In this document: piece by piece, positions 16,939-26,421 of the stretch
Layout: each line of letters starts with the position of its first letter
How positions within the stretch are numbered: the stretch's first letter is position 1
Assembly (NCBI RefSeq): GCF_014191875.1
Contig: NZ_JACHXD010000026.1
Span: forward strand, 1-58,067
DNA: 58,067 nucleotides
Source: Pseudoduganella violacea
Lineage (GTDB): Bacteria; Pseudomonadota; Gammaproteobacteria; Burkholderiales; Burkholderiaceae_D
Reading direction: 5' to 3'
Position numbers and translations under genes: made by a program
The notes under the pieces: model-generated
Told to the model about the DNA's origin: nothing
The model's database searches: none
The model's input: the letters and a program-made list of their open reading frames with translations, nothing else

Positions 16939-16969
16939 AGGGCTTCCGGTTAAGCCGCCAATATTGCAG

Positions 16970-17011
16970 ACAATGTTATTGTTATCAATGGCACAATATG
17001 CAATTATTGTG
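16970..17011. promoter_or_regulatory. Two ACAAT/ATTGT inverted repeats, possible operator
   Basis: ACAAT-GTT-ATTGT at 16970-16982 and CACAAT-N8-ATTGTG at 16992-17011 are perfect inverted repeats in an AT-rich gap between the phosphatase remnant and the serine hydrolase start. Paired inverted repeats with the same half-site suggest a dimeric repressor or activator site. The binder is unknown. Confidence 0.4.
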
Positions 17012-17055
17012 TTGTGGCAATTTACTCTTCGCTGCTCTCTTACCGGACGCCTACG

Positions 17056-18474
17056 ATGCCTACCCATAGACCGCCATATACGCTGTTTCCCGTCCTGCTC
17101 TCCGTCCTGTTGCCGTTGGCCGCGCATGCCGCCAAGCCCGAGCCACTGAATGAGCGCGTGGACCGCGTTTTCGAGCAATATAACCATGCCGATTCGCCCG
17201 GCTGCGCCTTGGGCGTGATCCGCGATGGCCGTATGGTCTATCAAAAGGGCTATGGCCAGGCTAGCCTGGAATACGGTTTGCCGATCCGCCCCGAGCGCAC
17301 GGTATTCGATATAGGTTCGACTTCCAAGCAGTTTACCGCCGCCGCCATCCTGCTGCTGGCGCGGGATGGGAAGCTGGCGCTGGATGACGATATCCGCAAA
17401 TTCCTGCCTGCGATGCCGGATTACGGCACCCCCATCACCGTGCGCCATCTGCTGCACCATACCAGCGGTCTGCGCGACTATCTGGTGCTATTGACGATGG
17501 CGGGCTTCAACGATGAAGACTACACCACGGATGCCGACGCGTTGACCGCCATCCAGCGCCAGAAGGGCCTGAATTTCAAGCCGGGCAGCGAGCACCGTTA
17601 CAGCAATACCGGCTACTTCCTGCTCGGCCAGATCGTCAGGCAGGTGAGCGGCAAGACCTTGGGCGAGTTCTCGCGCGAGCGCATCTTCGAGCCGCTGGGC
17701 ATGAAAGAAACCCGCATCCTGGAAAACCACCGCACCGTCTTCCCGCAGCGCGCCACGGCCTATCTGCTGCGGCCGGACGGCAGCTTCGGCGTGAATATGT
17801 CGGACTGGGAGCAGGCCGGCGACGGCGCGGTGCAGACCAATCTGACCGATCTGGCGAAATGGGACGCCAACTTCTACGCGCCCAAGGTCGGCGGCGCCTG
17901 GCTCAATGAGCAGCTGCAGCAGGCGGGCCGGTTGAACGACGGTTCCAGCCTTCAATACGCGCGCGGTTTGATGCTGGAAGAGTATCGCGGCCAGCGCATG
18001 GTGTCGCACGCGGGCGCTTTTGCGGGCTACCGTTCGCAGATGGTGCGCATCCCGGCGCAGCGGATGACGGTGGCGGTCTTGTGCAATCTGGCCCAGGCCC
18101 GTCCCGCCAAAATGGCTCTGGACGTGGTGGACATCTACCTGGAGTCCGTATTGACGGGCAGCCGCGAGCCGGCCAAGGCGCGCGCCAAGCCCGAACCCTT
18201 TACGCCGCCGGCAGGCGGCGAGGGCGCTTTCCTTGGCCGTTATCACAGCCCGGAATTGCAGGCGACATGGGAGGTGCAGCTTAAAGATGGCCAACTGCTG
18301 ATGCGCACCGCGCGCGATGAAGCGCAGCTGGTTCCATCGGGCCAGGATACCTTCACCGCGCGCGGCGCCACCATCCGCATGCAGCGCGACGCGGCGAATG
18401 CCGTCAGCGGCTTCGTGGTCGACACCGGGCGCGCCAACGGCATGAAGTTCGAACGAAAAATTAAGGATAGCTGA
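17056..18474 (+). CDS. Beta-lactamase-fold serine hydrolase, exported
   Basis: The 472-residue product begins with a signal peptide (TLFPVLLSVLLPLAAHA, cleavage about residue 23). The class C beta-lactamase/DD-peptidase fold is shown by S-x-x-K in GSTSKQFTA, Y-x-N in YSNTGY and a late H-x-G-like HAGAFAG. A separate C-terminal domain, like the small barrel of esterase or peptidase members, follows. The substrate could be a D-amino-acid peptide or ester and cannot be told from the sequence. The ATG at 17056 directly precedes the signal peptide; the earlier in-frame start at 17014 is less likely. Confidence 0.85.
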   Translation: MPTHRPPYTLFPVLLSVLLPLAAHAAKPEPLNERVDRVFEQYNHADSPGCALGVIRDGRMVYQKGYGQASLEYGLPIRPERTVFDIGSTSKQFTAAAILLLARDGKLALDDDIRKFLPAMPDYGTPITVRHLLHHTSGLRDYLVLLTMAGFNDEDYTTDADALTAIQRQKGLNFKPGSEHRYSNTGYFLLGQIVRQVSGKTLGEFSRERIFEPLGMKETRILENHRTVFPQRATAYLLRPDGSFGVNMSDWEQAGDGAVQTNLTDLAKWDANFYAPKVGGAWLNEQLQQAGRLNDGSSLQYARGLMLEEYRGQRMVSHAGAFAGYRSQMVRIPAQRMTVAVLCNLAQARPAKMALDVVDIYLESVLTGSREPAKARAKPEPFTPPAGGEGAFLGRYHSPELQATWEVQLKDGQLLMRTARDEAQLVPSGQDTFTARGATIRMQRDAANAVSGFVVDTGRANGMKFERKIKDS

Positions 18475-18554
18475 AGCCTGTTCCGATTGAATCCGGACGG
18501 CCGCCGCGCCGTGTATCATGCGCTCAGCGTCCGTCTGGACAGGCAACAAGAGAT

Positions 18555-19205
18555 ATGGCAATGATGAATGGTTGGCAGTTTTTGAGCATATTGGGCAGTT
18601 TGAATGTGACCGGCCCGCTGGGCGTGGCGATCGCAGTCTGGCTGCTGGCGGGTAAATCCTGGCGCTTGACCCTGAACTGGTGCCTGCTGTTTGGCGCAGG
18701 CATGGCGCTGGTGGTCGGCACCAAGGTGGCGTATCTGGGCTGGGGCCTGGGCGTGCCGGAGCTGCAATTTGCCGGTATCAGCGGCCATGCCATGCGCGCC
18801 TGCGCGGTCTTCCCGGTGGCCGCTTATCTGGCGTCGCGCCACCGTTCGCTGGAATTTCGTTACTGGACCACGGGCGGCGGCGTGCTGCTGTCCCTGCTGA
18901 TCAGCGTTTCGCGCGTGCCGGTGCTGGCCCACTCCTGGTCGGAAGTGATCAGCGGCGCCGGATTGGGGTTGGCCGTGGCGGCCGCCTTTATCTGGAGCGC
19001 GCGCACCGAGCACCATGTGGTGATGGGCCGTGTGCTCGCCGTGTTGTGCGTGCCGGTGCTGCTGATGGCGCCCCGCACGGAGCAGGCGCCCACTGAGCAA
19101 TGGATGCGCGATCTGGCGCTCTACCTGTCCGGCAAGGACAAGCCGCATCAGCGCACCTGGCAGCTCGGACCGCCGAAAAACGGCTCGCACAGCCCGCTGC
19201 TCTAG
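18555..19205 (+). CDS. PAP2-family membrane phosphatase, degenerate motif
   Basis: The 216-residue product has about five hydrophobic segments. The PAP2 motifs are partly kept: ISGH at 75-78 for PSGH, and SRVPVLAHSWSE at 119-130 for SR-x5-H-x3-D, with Glu130 replacing Asp. The first motif K-x6-RP is not present; only K57 is seen. Both His and the second Arg remain, so activity on a lipid phosphate is possible. AAGAG precedes the ATG at 18555. ATG codons at 18561 and 18564 are alternatives. Confidence 0.7.
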   Translation: MAMMNGWQFLSILGSLNVTGPLGVAIAVWLLAGKSWRLTLNWCLLFGAGMALVVGTKVAYLGWGLGVPELQFAGISGHAMRACAVFPVAAYLASRHRSLEFRYWTTGGGVLLSLLISVSRVPVLAHSWSEVISGAGLGLAVAAAFIWSARTEHHVVMGRVLAVLCVPVLLMAPRTEQAPTEQWMRDLALYLSGKDKPHQRTWQLGPPKNGSHSPLL

Positions 19206-19256
19206 CGTTGCGGCACGTTTCAGCAGTGAGTTTTTGGCCAGATTCCATTCACAAAA

Positions 19257-19265
19257 TGGTATGAT
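19257..19265 (+). promoter_or_regulatory. Extended -10 promoter before smc
   Basis: TGGTATGAT (19257-19265) is an extended -10 element, TGn before TATGAT, 48 bases upstream of the smc start. No clear -35 is seen, which is usual for extended -10 promoters. It would drive the smc-zipA-ligA-galU-def group. Confidence 0.4.
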
Positions 19266-19312
19266 AGCCAGGTTTTTAACCTTGCCTGTCCGGGCGAAGA
19301 ACAGATAACAAC

Positions 19313-22300
19313 GTGCGTCTATCTTCCATCAAATTGTCGGGATTTAAGTCTTTTGTGGATCCCACCAATTTCCAGGTGCCCGGGCAGCTGGTAGGCGTGG
19401 TCGGCCCCAATGGCTGCGGCAAGTCGAATATCATCGACGCCGTGCGCTGGGTGCTGGGCGAATCCAAGGCCTCGGAGCTGCGCGGCGAGTCCATGCAGGA
19501 CGTGATTTTCAACGGTTCGACCTTGCGCAAGCCGGCCGGCCGGGCCTCGGTTGAACTGGTGTTCGACAACCAGGAAGGCAAGGCTTCCGGCCAGTGGGGC
19601 CAATATGCCGAGATCGCGGTCAAGCGCACGCTGACGCGCGACGGCACTTCCACGTACTACATCAACAGCCAGCCGGTGCGCCGCCGCGACATCCAGGACA
19701 TTTTCCTCGGCACCGGCCTCGGGCCGCGCGCCTACGCCATCATCGGCCAGGGCATGATCGCCCGCATCATCGAATCGCGCCCGGAAGAACTGCGCGTCTT
19801 CCTGGAAGAGGCGGCCGGCGTGTCGAAGTACAAGGAGCGCCGCCGCGAAACGGAAAACCGCCTGCACGATACGCGCGAAAACCTGCTGCGCGTGGAAGAC
19901 ATACTGCGCGAGCTGAATTCCAATCTGGAGCGGCTGGAGGCGCAGGCGGCGGTGGCGAACAAATTCCACCAGCTGCAATCGGACCAGGAGGAGAAGCAGA
20001 AACTGCTTTGGCTCCTGCGCAAGAACGAGGCGCACGGCGAGCAGACGCGCTTTTTCCGCGAGATGGAACAGGCCCAGACCGATCTGGAAGAGCAGACGGC
20101 CAAGCTGCGCCATGTGGAGCTGTCGCTGGAGCAGATGCGCCAAGCCCACTTTGCCGTGGGCGACCGCCTGCACCAGGCCCAGGGCCATCTGTACCAGACC
20201 AATTCCGAGATCGGCAGCCTGGAAGCGCAGATCAAGTTCGTGATCGAATCGCGCACCCGCCTGCAGCAGCAGTTGGTGACGCTGGCCGCCCAGCGCGACC
20301 AGTGGCAGCAGCAGGCCAGCGACTATGCCGGCCAGGTCGAGGAAGCCGAATTCAATCTCGAAGAGCTGTCGGCCAAGGTCGAGCAGTCGCGCATCATGGC
20401 CGAACAGAAGGCCGAGCTGCTGCCCATGCTGGAGACGGAATGGCGCGAAGCGCAGAACCGCAGCACGGAATCGCGCGCCCGCATCATGCAGGCGCAGCAG
20501 CAGCTGGAGCTGGAATCGGCGCACCAGCGCAACGCCTCCAATATTCTTGCCGGCCTGGCGACGCGGCGCGAGCGCCTGCAGCAGGAAAAGAGTGGCCTGG
20601 CTTTGCCGGATTCCAGCCATCTGGCGAACCTGAAGCTGCAGCTGGAAGAAAAGCAGCAAACCCTGGAAGAGCAGAACTTCCATCTGGAAGAAGCGCTGGA
20701 GCTGCAGCCCAAGCTGGAAGAGGAACGCCAGCAGGCGCAGGCCGCGGTGCAAAAGGAAACGGCGGCCAACGCCCAGCTGGAAGCGCGTCTGAACGCGCTG
20801 CGCCAGTTGCAGGAGCGCGTGCAGACCGAGGGCAAGGTCACGCCCTGGTTGGAAAAGCATGAGTTGAACGAGTTACCGCGTCTGTGGCAGAAGCTGCATA
20901 TCGAAGATGGCTGGGAAAGCGCGCTGGAAGCGGTGCTGCGCGAGCGCACCTCGGCCTTGCAGGTCTCGAACCTGGACTGGGCCAAGCACTTCTTCAACGA
21001 CGCACCGCCGGCCAAGCTGGCCTTGTTCGCGCCGGTGACGGCGGCCCCCGCCAACGAACCGGAAGTGGCGGGCCTGAAGCCGTTTATCAGCCTGTTGAAA
21101 CTCAACGATCCCGGCCTGCGCGGCGTGCTGCAGGACTGGCTGCACCTGGTCTTCATGGCTGACGATGCGGCCAGCGCCTTCCAGGCGCGCGCCAGCCTGC
21201 CGGTGGGCGCCTGCGTCGTCACGCGCCAGGGCCATATGATTACGCCGAACAGCGTGCGCTTCTACGCCGCCGACGCGGAGCAGGACGGCATGCTGGGCCG
21301 CCAGCAGGAAATCGAAAACATCGGCAAGCAGTTGCGCGCCCAGTCCCTGCTGGCCGAGGAAGCCCGTTCGCGCGCCGTGCGCGCCGAAGCGGCCGTCAGC
21401 CACCACGCCCGTACCCTGGCCGAACTGCGCCAGAAGATCCAGGGCCTGACCCAGACCGTGCATAGCCTGCAGCTGGAAGTGATGAAGCTGTCCGAGGTGG
21501 AAGCGCGCTTCAACCAGCGCAGCGACCAGATCGAAGCCGACCTGGCCGAGATCGCGGCGCAGGAAGAAGAGCAGATGCAGGTCAAGCTCGAATCGGAGGA
21601 AAAATTCGAACAGCTCGATATGGAGCTGGGCAATCTGCAAGGCGAGCATGAGGAAGGCCAGACCGCCTTCATGGCCAAGGAACAGCGGCTGGCCGACGCG
21701 CGCGAAGCGCTGCGCGAGCTGGAACGCAAGGCGCAGGAAGCCGAATTCGCCGAGAAGGCGGCGCGCAGCCGCATCGAAGAACTGCGCCGCAATATCGTCA
21801 CCGCCACGAATCAGGTGGAGCAGGTCGAGCAGAGCGTGAAAGCCGGCCAGCTGGAGCTGGAAGGCCTGGAGTCGGGCGCCGCCAACGAAGGCTTGCAGGG
21901 ACTGCTCGACCGCCGTACGCAGCAGGAACGTGCGCTGGCCGACGCGCGCCATGAGCTGGACCAGATTACCCAGCAGCTGCGCCAGGCCGAGGATGCGCGC
22001 ATGCAGTCCGAGCGCACCCTCCAGCCGCAGCGCGACAAGATCACCGAGATGCAGCTCAAGGAGCAGGCCGCGCGCCTGAACCAGGAGCAGTTCGCCCAGC
22101 AACTGGCCGAGGTGCAGGCCGACGAGGCGGCGCTGAGCGAGAAGCTGCATCCGGATATGAAGGCATCCTATCTGCAGGGCGAGGTGACGCGCCTGAGCAA
22201 TGCAATTACGGCGCTGGGCGCGGTCAACCTGGCGGCGCTCGACGAGCTGTCGCAGGCGTCCGAACGCAAGAACTTCCTCGATGCGCAGAACGCCGACCTG

Positions 22301-22840
22301 ACCGAGGCGATCAACACGCTGGAAGACGCGATCCAGAAGATCGACAAGGAAACCCGCGACCTGCTGCAGGATACCTTCGACCGCGTGAACGGCCATTTCT
22401 CCGAACTGTTCCCCATTCTGTTCGGCGGCGGCCAGGCCAAGCTGATCATGACGGGCGACGAAATCCTGGACTCGGGCGTGCAGGTCATGGCCCAGCCGCC
22501 GGGCAAGAAGAACGCCACCATCCACCTGTTGTCGGGCGGCGAAAAAGCGCTGACCGCGACCGCGCTGGTGTTCTCCATGTTCCGCCTGAACCCGGCGCCG
22601 TTCTGCCTGCTCGACGAAGTCGACGCACCGCTGGACGACGCCAATACGGAGCGCTTCTGCCGCATGGTGAAGCGCATGTCCGAACATACCCAATTCCTCT
22701 TCATCTCGCACAATAAGATTGCGATGGAGATGGCCAATCAACTGATCGGTGTGACGATGCAGGAGCAGGGCGTATCGCGCATCGTGGCGGTGGATATGGA
22801 AGCCGCCGCCAATTTCGCTTCCGAGGCACAAGCAGCATGA
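19313..22840 (+). CDS. smc: Chromosome partition protein SMC
   Basis: This is the ABC-type condensin ATPase that organises and separates chromosomes. The product has 1175 residues, the usual length. Walker A GPNGCGKS lies at 31-38, with coiled coils on both sides of a hinge around residues 510-640. The C-terminal head has the signature LLSGGEKALTATAL and Walker B CLLDEVDAPLDD. The GTG start at 19313 gives the conserved MRLSSIKLSGFKSFVDPT. No scpA or scpB is adjacent. The stop overlaps the zipA start by 4 bases. Confidence 0.97.
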   Translation: MRLSSIKLSGFKSFVDPTNFQVPGQLVGVVGPNGCGKSNIIDAVRWVLGESKASELRGESMQDVIFNGSTLRKPAGRASVELVFDNQEGKASGQWGQYAEIAVKRTLTRDGTSTYYINSQPVRRRDIQDIFLGTGLGPRAYAIIGQGMIARIIESRPEELRVFLEEAAGVSKYKERRRETENRLHDTRENLLRVEDILRELNSNLERLEAQAAVANKFHQLQSDQEEKQKLLWLLRKNEAHGEQTRFFREMEQAQTDLEEQTAKLRHVELSLEQMRQAHFAVGDRLHQAQGHLYQTNSEIGSLEAQIKFVIESRTRLQQQLVTLAAQRDQWQQQASDYAGQVEEAEFNLEELSAKVEQSRIMAEQKAELLPMLETEWREAQNRSTESRARIMQAQQQLELESAHQRNASNILAGLATRRERLQQEKSGLALPDSSHLANLKLQLEEKQQTLEEQNFHLEEALELQPKLEEERQQAQAAVQKETAANAQLEARLNALRQLQERVQTEGKVTPWLEKHELNELPRLWQKLHIEDGWESALEAVLRERTSALQVSNLDWAKHFFNDAPPAKLALFAPVTAAPANEPEVAGLKPFISLLKLNDPGLRGVLQDWLHLVFMADDAASAFQARASLPVGACVVTRQGHMITPNSVRFYAADAEQDGMLGRQQEIENIGKQLRAQSLLAEEARSRAVRAEAAVSHHARTLAELRQKIQGLTQTVHSLQLEVMKLSEVEARFNQRSDQIEADLAEIAAQEEEQMQVKLESEEKFEQLDMELGNLQGEHEEGQTAFMAKEQRLADAREALRELERKAQEAEFAEKAARSRIEELRRNIVTATNQVEQVEQSVKAGQLELEGLESGAANEGLQGLLDRRTQQERALADARHELDQITQQLRQAEDARMQSERTLQPQRDKITEMQLKEQAARLNQEQFAQQLAEVQADEAALSEKLHPDMKASYLQGEVTRLSNAITALGAVNLAALDELSQASERKNFLDAQNADLTEAINTLEDAIQKIDKETRDLLQDTFDRVNGHFSELFPILFGGGQAKLIMTGDEILDSGVQVMAQPPGKKNATIHLLSGGEKALTATALVFSMFRLNPAPFCLLDEVDAPLDDANTERFCRMVKRMSEHTQFLFISHNKIAMEMANQLIGVTMQEQGVSRIVAVDMEAAANFASEAQAA

Positions 22841-24039
22841 CAGATTTTCAAATGAGTTTAATCGCAGCCGGCGGTGTTTTTATCGTCGGCGTTATCTCCT
22901 ACAACAAGTGGCAGGAGTACAAGGCCAAGAAGAGTGTGGAACGCGCTTTCGCCTCCGACCATGACGATGTGCTGATGCGCAGCGGCGACGAGGTCCAGGC
23001 GCCGTCCGCGCGCCATGAGCCGAGCTTCTCGCTGGACGAAACCCCGCTGCCGGACGCCGGTTCCGGCGCCTATGCGGCGCCCGAGCATGTGGAAGGCGAT
23101 CTGCCCGCGCCGAGCTTTGCGCCCGGTGCCGAGGAAACCGATCATGCCGCCCCAGCCGCCGCCAGTGCCGCTGGCGCTGGCACCCAGGCCGCCGCGCCCG
23201 CGCCCGCGCGCAGCGCCGACGCTTCGGTGCCGCCGGCCGAACTGGCCACCAGCCTGGTCGATCCGCTGATCGACTGCCTGCTGCCGCTGGAACTGGAAGC
23301 GCCGGTGCGCGGCGAGAAGATCCTGCCCGCGCTGCAGAAGCTGCGTTTCGTCGGCAGCAAGCCGGTGCACTACATCGGCCTGGCCGTCAGCGGCGACTGG
23401 GAACCGATCGTGCATGGCACGGTCTACACCAAGCTGCAAGGCGGCGTCCAGCTGGCCAGCCGCAGCACGGCCTTGAACGAACTGGAATATTCGGAACTGG
23501 CGACGCGCTTGCGCGGCGTGGCCGATGAGATCAGCGCCGAACCGCATATCCCGGACATGATCGACGTCATGGCCGAAGCCAAGAACCTGCACCGCTTCGT
23601 CGCCAGCCACGATGCCCAACTGGGCGTGAACCTGGCCAGCAACGGCGCGCCATGGGCCATCACCACCCTGCTCGGCGCCCTGGAAAAACAGGGCTTCGAT
23701 GTGCGTCCCGACGGCCGCTATACGATGCGCGACAACGAGGGCGGCCAGTTGTTCAGCCTCTCCACCAATGTCACCCTGGCCGAAGAGACCACGCCGCGCC
23801 TGACCCTGCTGCTCGACGTGCCCTGCGTGGCGCCGGCGCGCGACGGCTTCGGCGCCATGATCGCCTGCGCCAAGTCGCTGGTGGCGCGCCTGGACGCGAC
23901 CATCGTGGACGATTACAACCAGCCGCTGAGCGACGCCGCCTTGACGGAAATCGCCGGCCAGGTGAAAGATTTTTACGCCGAGATGGACAGCGCCGACATC
24001 CCCGCCGGCTCCACCCGCGCCCTGCGCCTGTTCAGCTGA
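22837..24039 (+). CDS. zipA: Cell division protein ZipA homologue
   Basis: The 400-residue product has the ZipA layout: an N-terminal membrane anchor (MSLIAAGGVFIVGVISY), a charged then Pro/Ala-rich linker to about residue 140, and a C-terminal FtsZ-binding domain (VGSKPVHYIGLAV to the end). ZipA tethers FtsZ to the membrane. It is best known in gammaproteobacteria, and homologues next to ligA occur in betaproteobacteria. ATGA overlaps the smc stop, and ligA follows after 13 bp. Confidence 0.85.
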   Translation: MTDFQMSLIAAGGVFIVGVISYNKWQEYKAKKSVERAFASDHDDVLMRSGDEVQAPSARHEPSFSLDETPLPDAGSGAYAAPEHVEGDLPAPSFAPGAEETDHAAPAAASAAGAGTQAAAPAPARSADASVPPAELATSLVDPLIDCLLPLELEAPVRGEKILPALQKLRFVGSKPVHYIGLAVSGDWEPIVHGTVYTKLQGGVQLASRSTALNELEYSELATRLRGVADEISAEPHIPDMIDVMAEAKNLHRFVASHDAQLGVNLASNGAPWAITTLLGALEKQGFDVRPDGRYTMRDNEGGQLFSLSTNVTLAEETTPRLTLLLDVPCVAPARDGFGAMIACAKSLVARLDATIVDDYNQPLSDAALTEIAGQVKDFYAEMDSADIPAGSTRALRLFS

Positions 24040-24052
24040 GTAGTACCGCATC

Positions 24053-26401
24053 ATGAGTGAATTGAATCAAAGCCCGGCCGAACGCGCCGCGTGGCTGACG
24101 GCGGAATTGAACCGCCACCTGCACGCCTATCACGTGCTGGACGCGCCCACCATTCCGGACGCGGAATACGACCAGCTGTTCGCCGAGCTGCAAAAGATCG
24201 AAGCGGAGCATCCCGAACTGGCCGCGCCCGACTCGCCGACCTTGCGCGTCGGCGCGGCGCCGCTGCCGCAGTTCGACGCGGTGACGCACGCCGTGCCCAT
24301 GCTGTCGCTGAATAACGGTTTCTCCGAAGAGGATATCGAGAATTTCGACCGCCGCGTGCGCGAAGGCCTGGACAAGCTCGAAGTGGACTACGCCGCCGAG
24401 GTCAAATTCGACGGCCTGGCCATCAATCTGCGTTACGAGAACGGTCTGTTCGTGCAGGCCGCCACGCGCGGCGACGGCTATACCGGCGAGGACGTGTCGG
24501 CCAATATCCGTACCATCGGCGTGATTCCGCTGCGCCTGCGCGGCGAGCACCTGCCGCGCGTGCTGGAAGTGCGCGGCGAAGTGCTGATGTTCAAGGCCGA
24601 TTTCGAGGCCATGAACGCGCGCCAGCGCGAAGCCGGACAAAAGGAATTCGTCAACCCGCGCAATGCGGCGGCGGGCAGCTTGCGCCAGCTCGATTCGCGC
24701 ATCACGGCCCAGCGCAAGCTGCGCTTCTTCGCCTATGGCATCGGCGAGCTGCTGGGCGCGGAACTGCCGTCTTCGCATTCCGCCTTGCTGGACTGGTACG
24801 AGGAGCTGGGCCTGCCGGTGGCCAAGGAACGCGCCGTGGTGCGCGGCAAGGACGGCCTGCTGAACTACTTCAGCCGGATCGGCCTGGCCCGTCCCGCCAT
24901 GCCGTACGAGATCGACGGTGTGGTGTACAAGACCAATCTGCTGGAAGAGCAGCGCGAGCTGGGCTTCGTTTCGCGCGCGCCGCGTTTTGCGCTGGCCCAC
25001 AAATTCCCGGCCGAGGAAGCCACCACCGTGGTGCAGGCCATCGAAGTGCAGGTGGGCCGCACCGGCGCCATCACGCCGGTGGCGCGCCTGGCGCCGGTCT
25101 TTGTCGGCGGCGTCACCGTCACCAACGCTACCCTGCACAACGAGGACGAGGTGCGCCGCAAGGATGTGCGCGTGGGCGACACCGTCATCGTGCGCCGCGC
25201 CGGCGACGTGATCCCGGAAGTGTTGGCCGTGGTGCCGGAAAAGCGCCCGCAGCCGGAACCGGCCGCCTATGTGCTGCCGAAATCCTGTCCCGTGTGCGGC
25301 TCGCACGTGGTGCGGGAAGAGGGCGAAGCCATCGCGCGCTGCTCGGGCGGCCTGTTCTGCTCGGCCCAGCGCAAGGAAGCGATCCGCCATTTCAGCGGCC
25401 GCCGCATGATGGACATCGAAGGCCTGGGCGACCGCTATATCGATAATCTGGTCGAGTGCAATCTGGTGCACGGCGTGGCCGACCTGTTCAAGCTCACGCT
25501 GGACGACCTGCTCAAGATGAAGCGCCTGGCCGATGAGCGCGACGGCACCACGCCGGAGACGGTCCAGCAGGGCAAGATCGCCACCAAATGGGCCGACAAT
25601 CTGCTGGAAGCGATTGGCGCCAGCAAGACGCCGCCGCTGGAGCGCCTGCTGTTCGCGCTGGGCATCCGCCATGTGGGCGAATCCACCGCCAAGACCCTGG
25701 CCGAATGGCTGGGCCATTTCGCGCTGATCCGCCGGGCGCCGGTGGCCCTGCTGCGCGTGCTGCCCGATATCGGCGGCACGGTGGCCGAATCGATCGCCGA
25801 ATTCTTTGCCGAGCCGAAGAACCAGCAAGCCATCGACGCGCTGCTGGCGGCGGGCGTGGCCCCGCAGGGCGAACACGCGCCCAAGGCCCAATTGCGCGAC
25901 AAGCTGGAGCCGGTATCGCTGCTGGCCGCCATGGGCATTCCGAAATTGACCGAGCCGCGCTGCCGCCAGCTGATCGAGCAGGGCCTCACGCTGGAAGCGC
26001 TGGCCTATCTGAAGATCTTCGACGTCTTCGGTTTGCCGGCTACCGTGGCGGGCGCGCTGGGTGAGTGGATGGCGGTGCAGGCCAACCGCGACGCCTTGCT
26101 GGCTCTGGACGCCTTGCGCGCCGAGCTGCTGGCCCAGTTGCCGGCAACCGCCGCCGCCGAAGGCGCGATGGCCGGCAAGACCTTTGTGCTGACCGGCACC
26201 CTGCCCACCATGGGCCGCGACCAGGCCGCCGCGTTGATCGAGCAGGCGGGCGGCAAGGTGTCCGGCTCCGTCTCGAAAAAAACTTCCTATCTGGTGGCGG
26301 GCGCCGAAGCGGGCAGCAAGCTGGCCAAGGCGGAAGAGCTGGGCGTCACCATCCTGGATGAGGCGGGCTTGCTGGCCTTGCTGGGCCAGGGCGGCGCATA
26401 A
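24053..26401 (+). CDS. ligA: NAD-dependent DNA ligase, enlarged
   Basis: It seals nicks in replication using NAD. Domains in order: Ia domain (1-70) with the YHVLDAPTIPDAEYDQL pattern, adenylation domain with catalytic Lys118 in EVKFDGLA, OB fold, zinc site C412-C415-C430-C436, helix-hairpin-helix units, and BRCT (about 706-782). At 782 residues it is about 110 longer than E. coli LigA. Residues 616-695 form an extra block before BRCT. It resembles the preceding unit: LLAAMGIPKLTEPRCRQL beside LLFALGIRHVGESTAKTL. A further short insert lies near 488-505. It is tightly placed between zipA and galU. Confidence 0.96.
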   Translation: MSELNQSPAERAAWLTAELNRHLHAYHVLDAPTIPDAEYDQLFAELQKIEAEHPELAAPDSPTLRVGAAPLPQFDAVTHAVPMLSLNNGFSEEDIENFDRRVREGLDKLEVDYAAEVKFDGLAINLRYENGLFVQAATRGDGYTGEDVSANIRTIGVIPLRLRGEHLPRVLEVRGEVLMFKADFEAMNARQREAGQKEFVNPRNAAAGSLRQLDSRITAQRKLRFFAYGIGELLGAELPSSHSALLDWYEELGLPVAKERAVVRGKDGLLNYFSRIGLARPAMPYEIDGVVYKTNLLEEQRELGFVSRAPRFALAHKFPAEEATTVVQAIEVQVGRTGAITPVARLAPVFVGGVTVTNATLHNEDEVRRKDVRVGDTVIVRRAGDVIPEVLAVVPEKRPQPEPAAYVLPKSCPVCGSHVVREEGEAIARCSGGLFCSAQRKEAIRHFSGRRMMDIEGLGDRYIDNLVECNLVHGVADLFKLTLDDLLKMKRLADERDGTTPETVQQGKIATKWADNLLEAIGASKTPPLERLLFALGIRHVGESTAKTLAEWLGHFALIRRAPVALLRVLPDIGGTVAESIAEFFAEPKNQQAIDALLAAGVAPQGEHAPKAQLRDKLEPVSLLAAMGIPKLTEPRCRQLIEQGLTLEALAYLKIFDVFGLPATVAGALGEWMAVQANRDALLALDALRAELLAQLPATAAAEGAMAGKTFVLTGTLPTMGRDQAAALIEQAGGKVSGSVSKKTSYLVAGAEAGSKLAKAEELGVTILDEAGLLALLGQGGA

Positions 26402-26421
26402 ACATCCCTACGGAGAAAACT

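Noticed and set aside
16939..17460. Upstream extension of the phosphatase frame to 243 residues
   Set aside because: The family begins at MKPTPAILFVCMGN (16938); the extension overlaps the serine hydrolase on the other strand.
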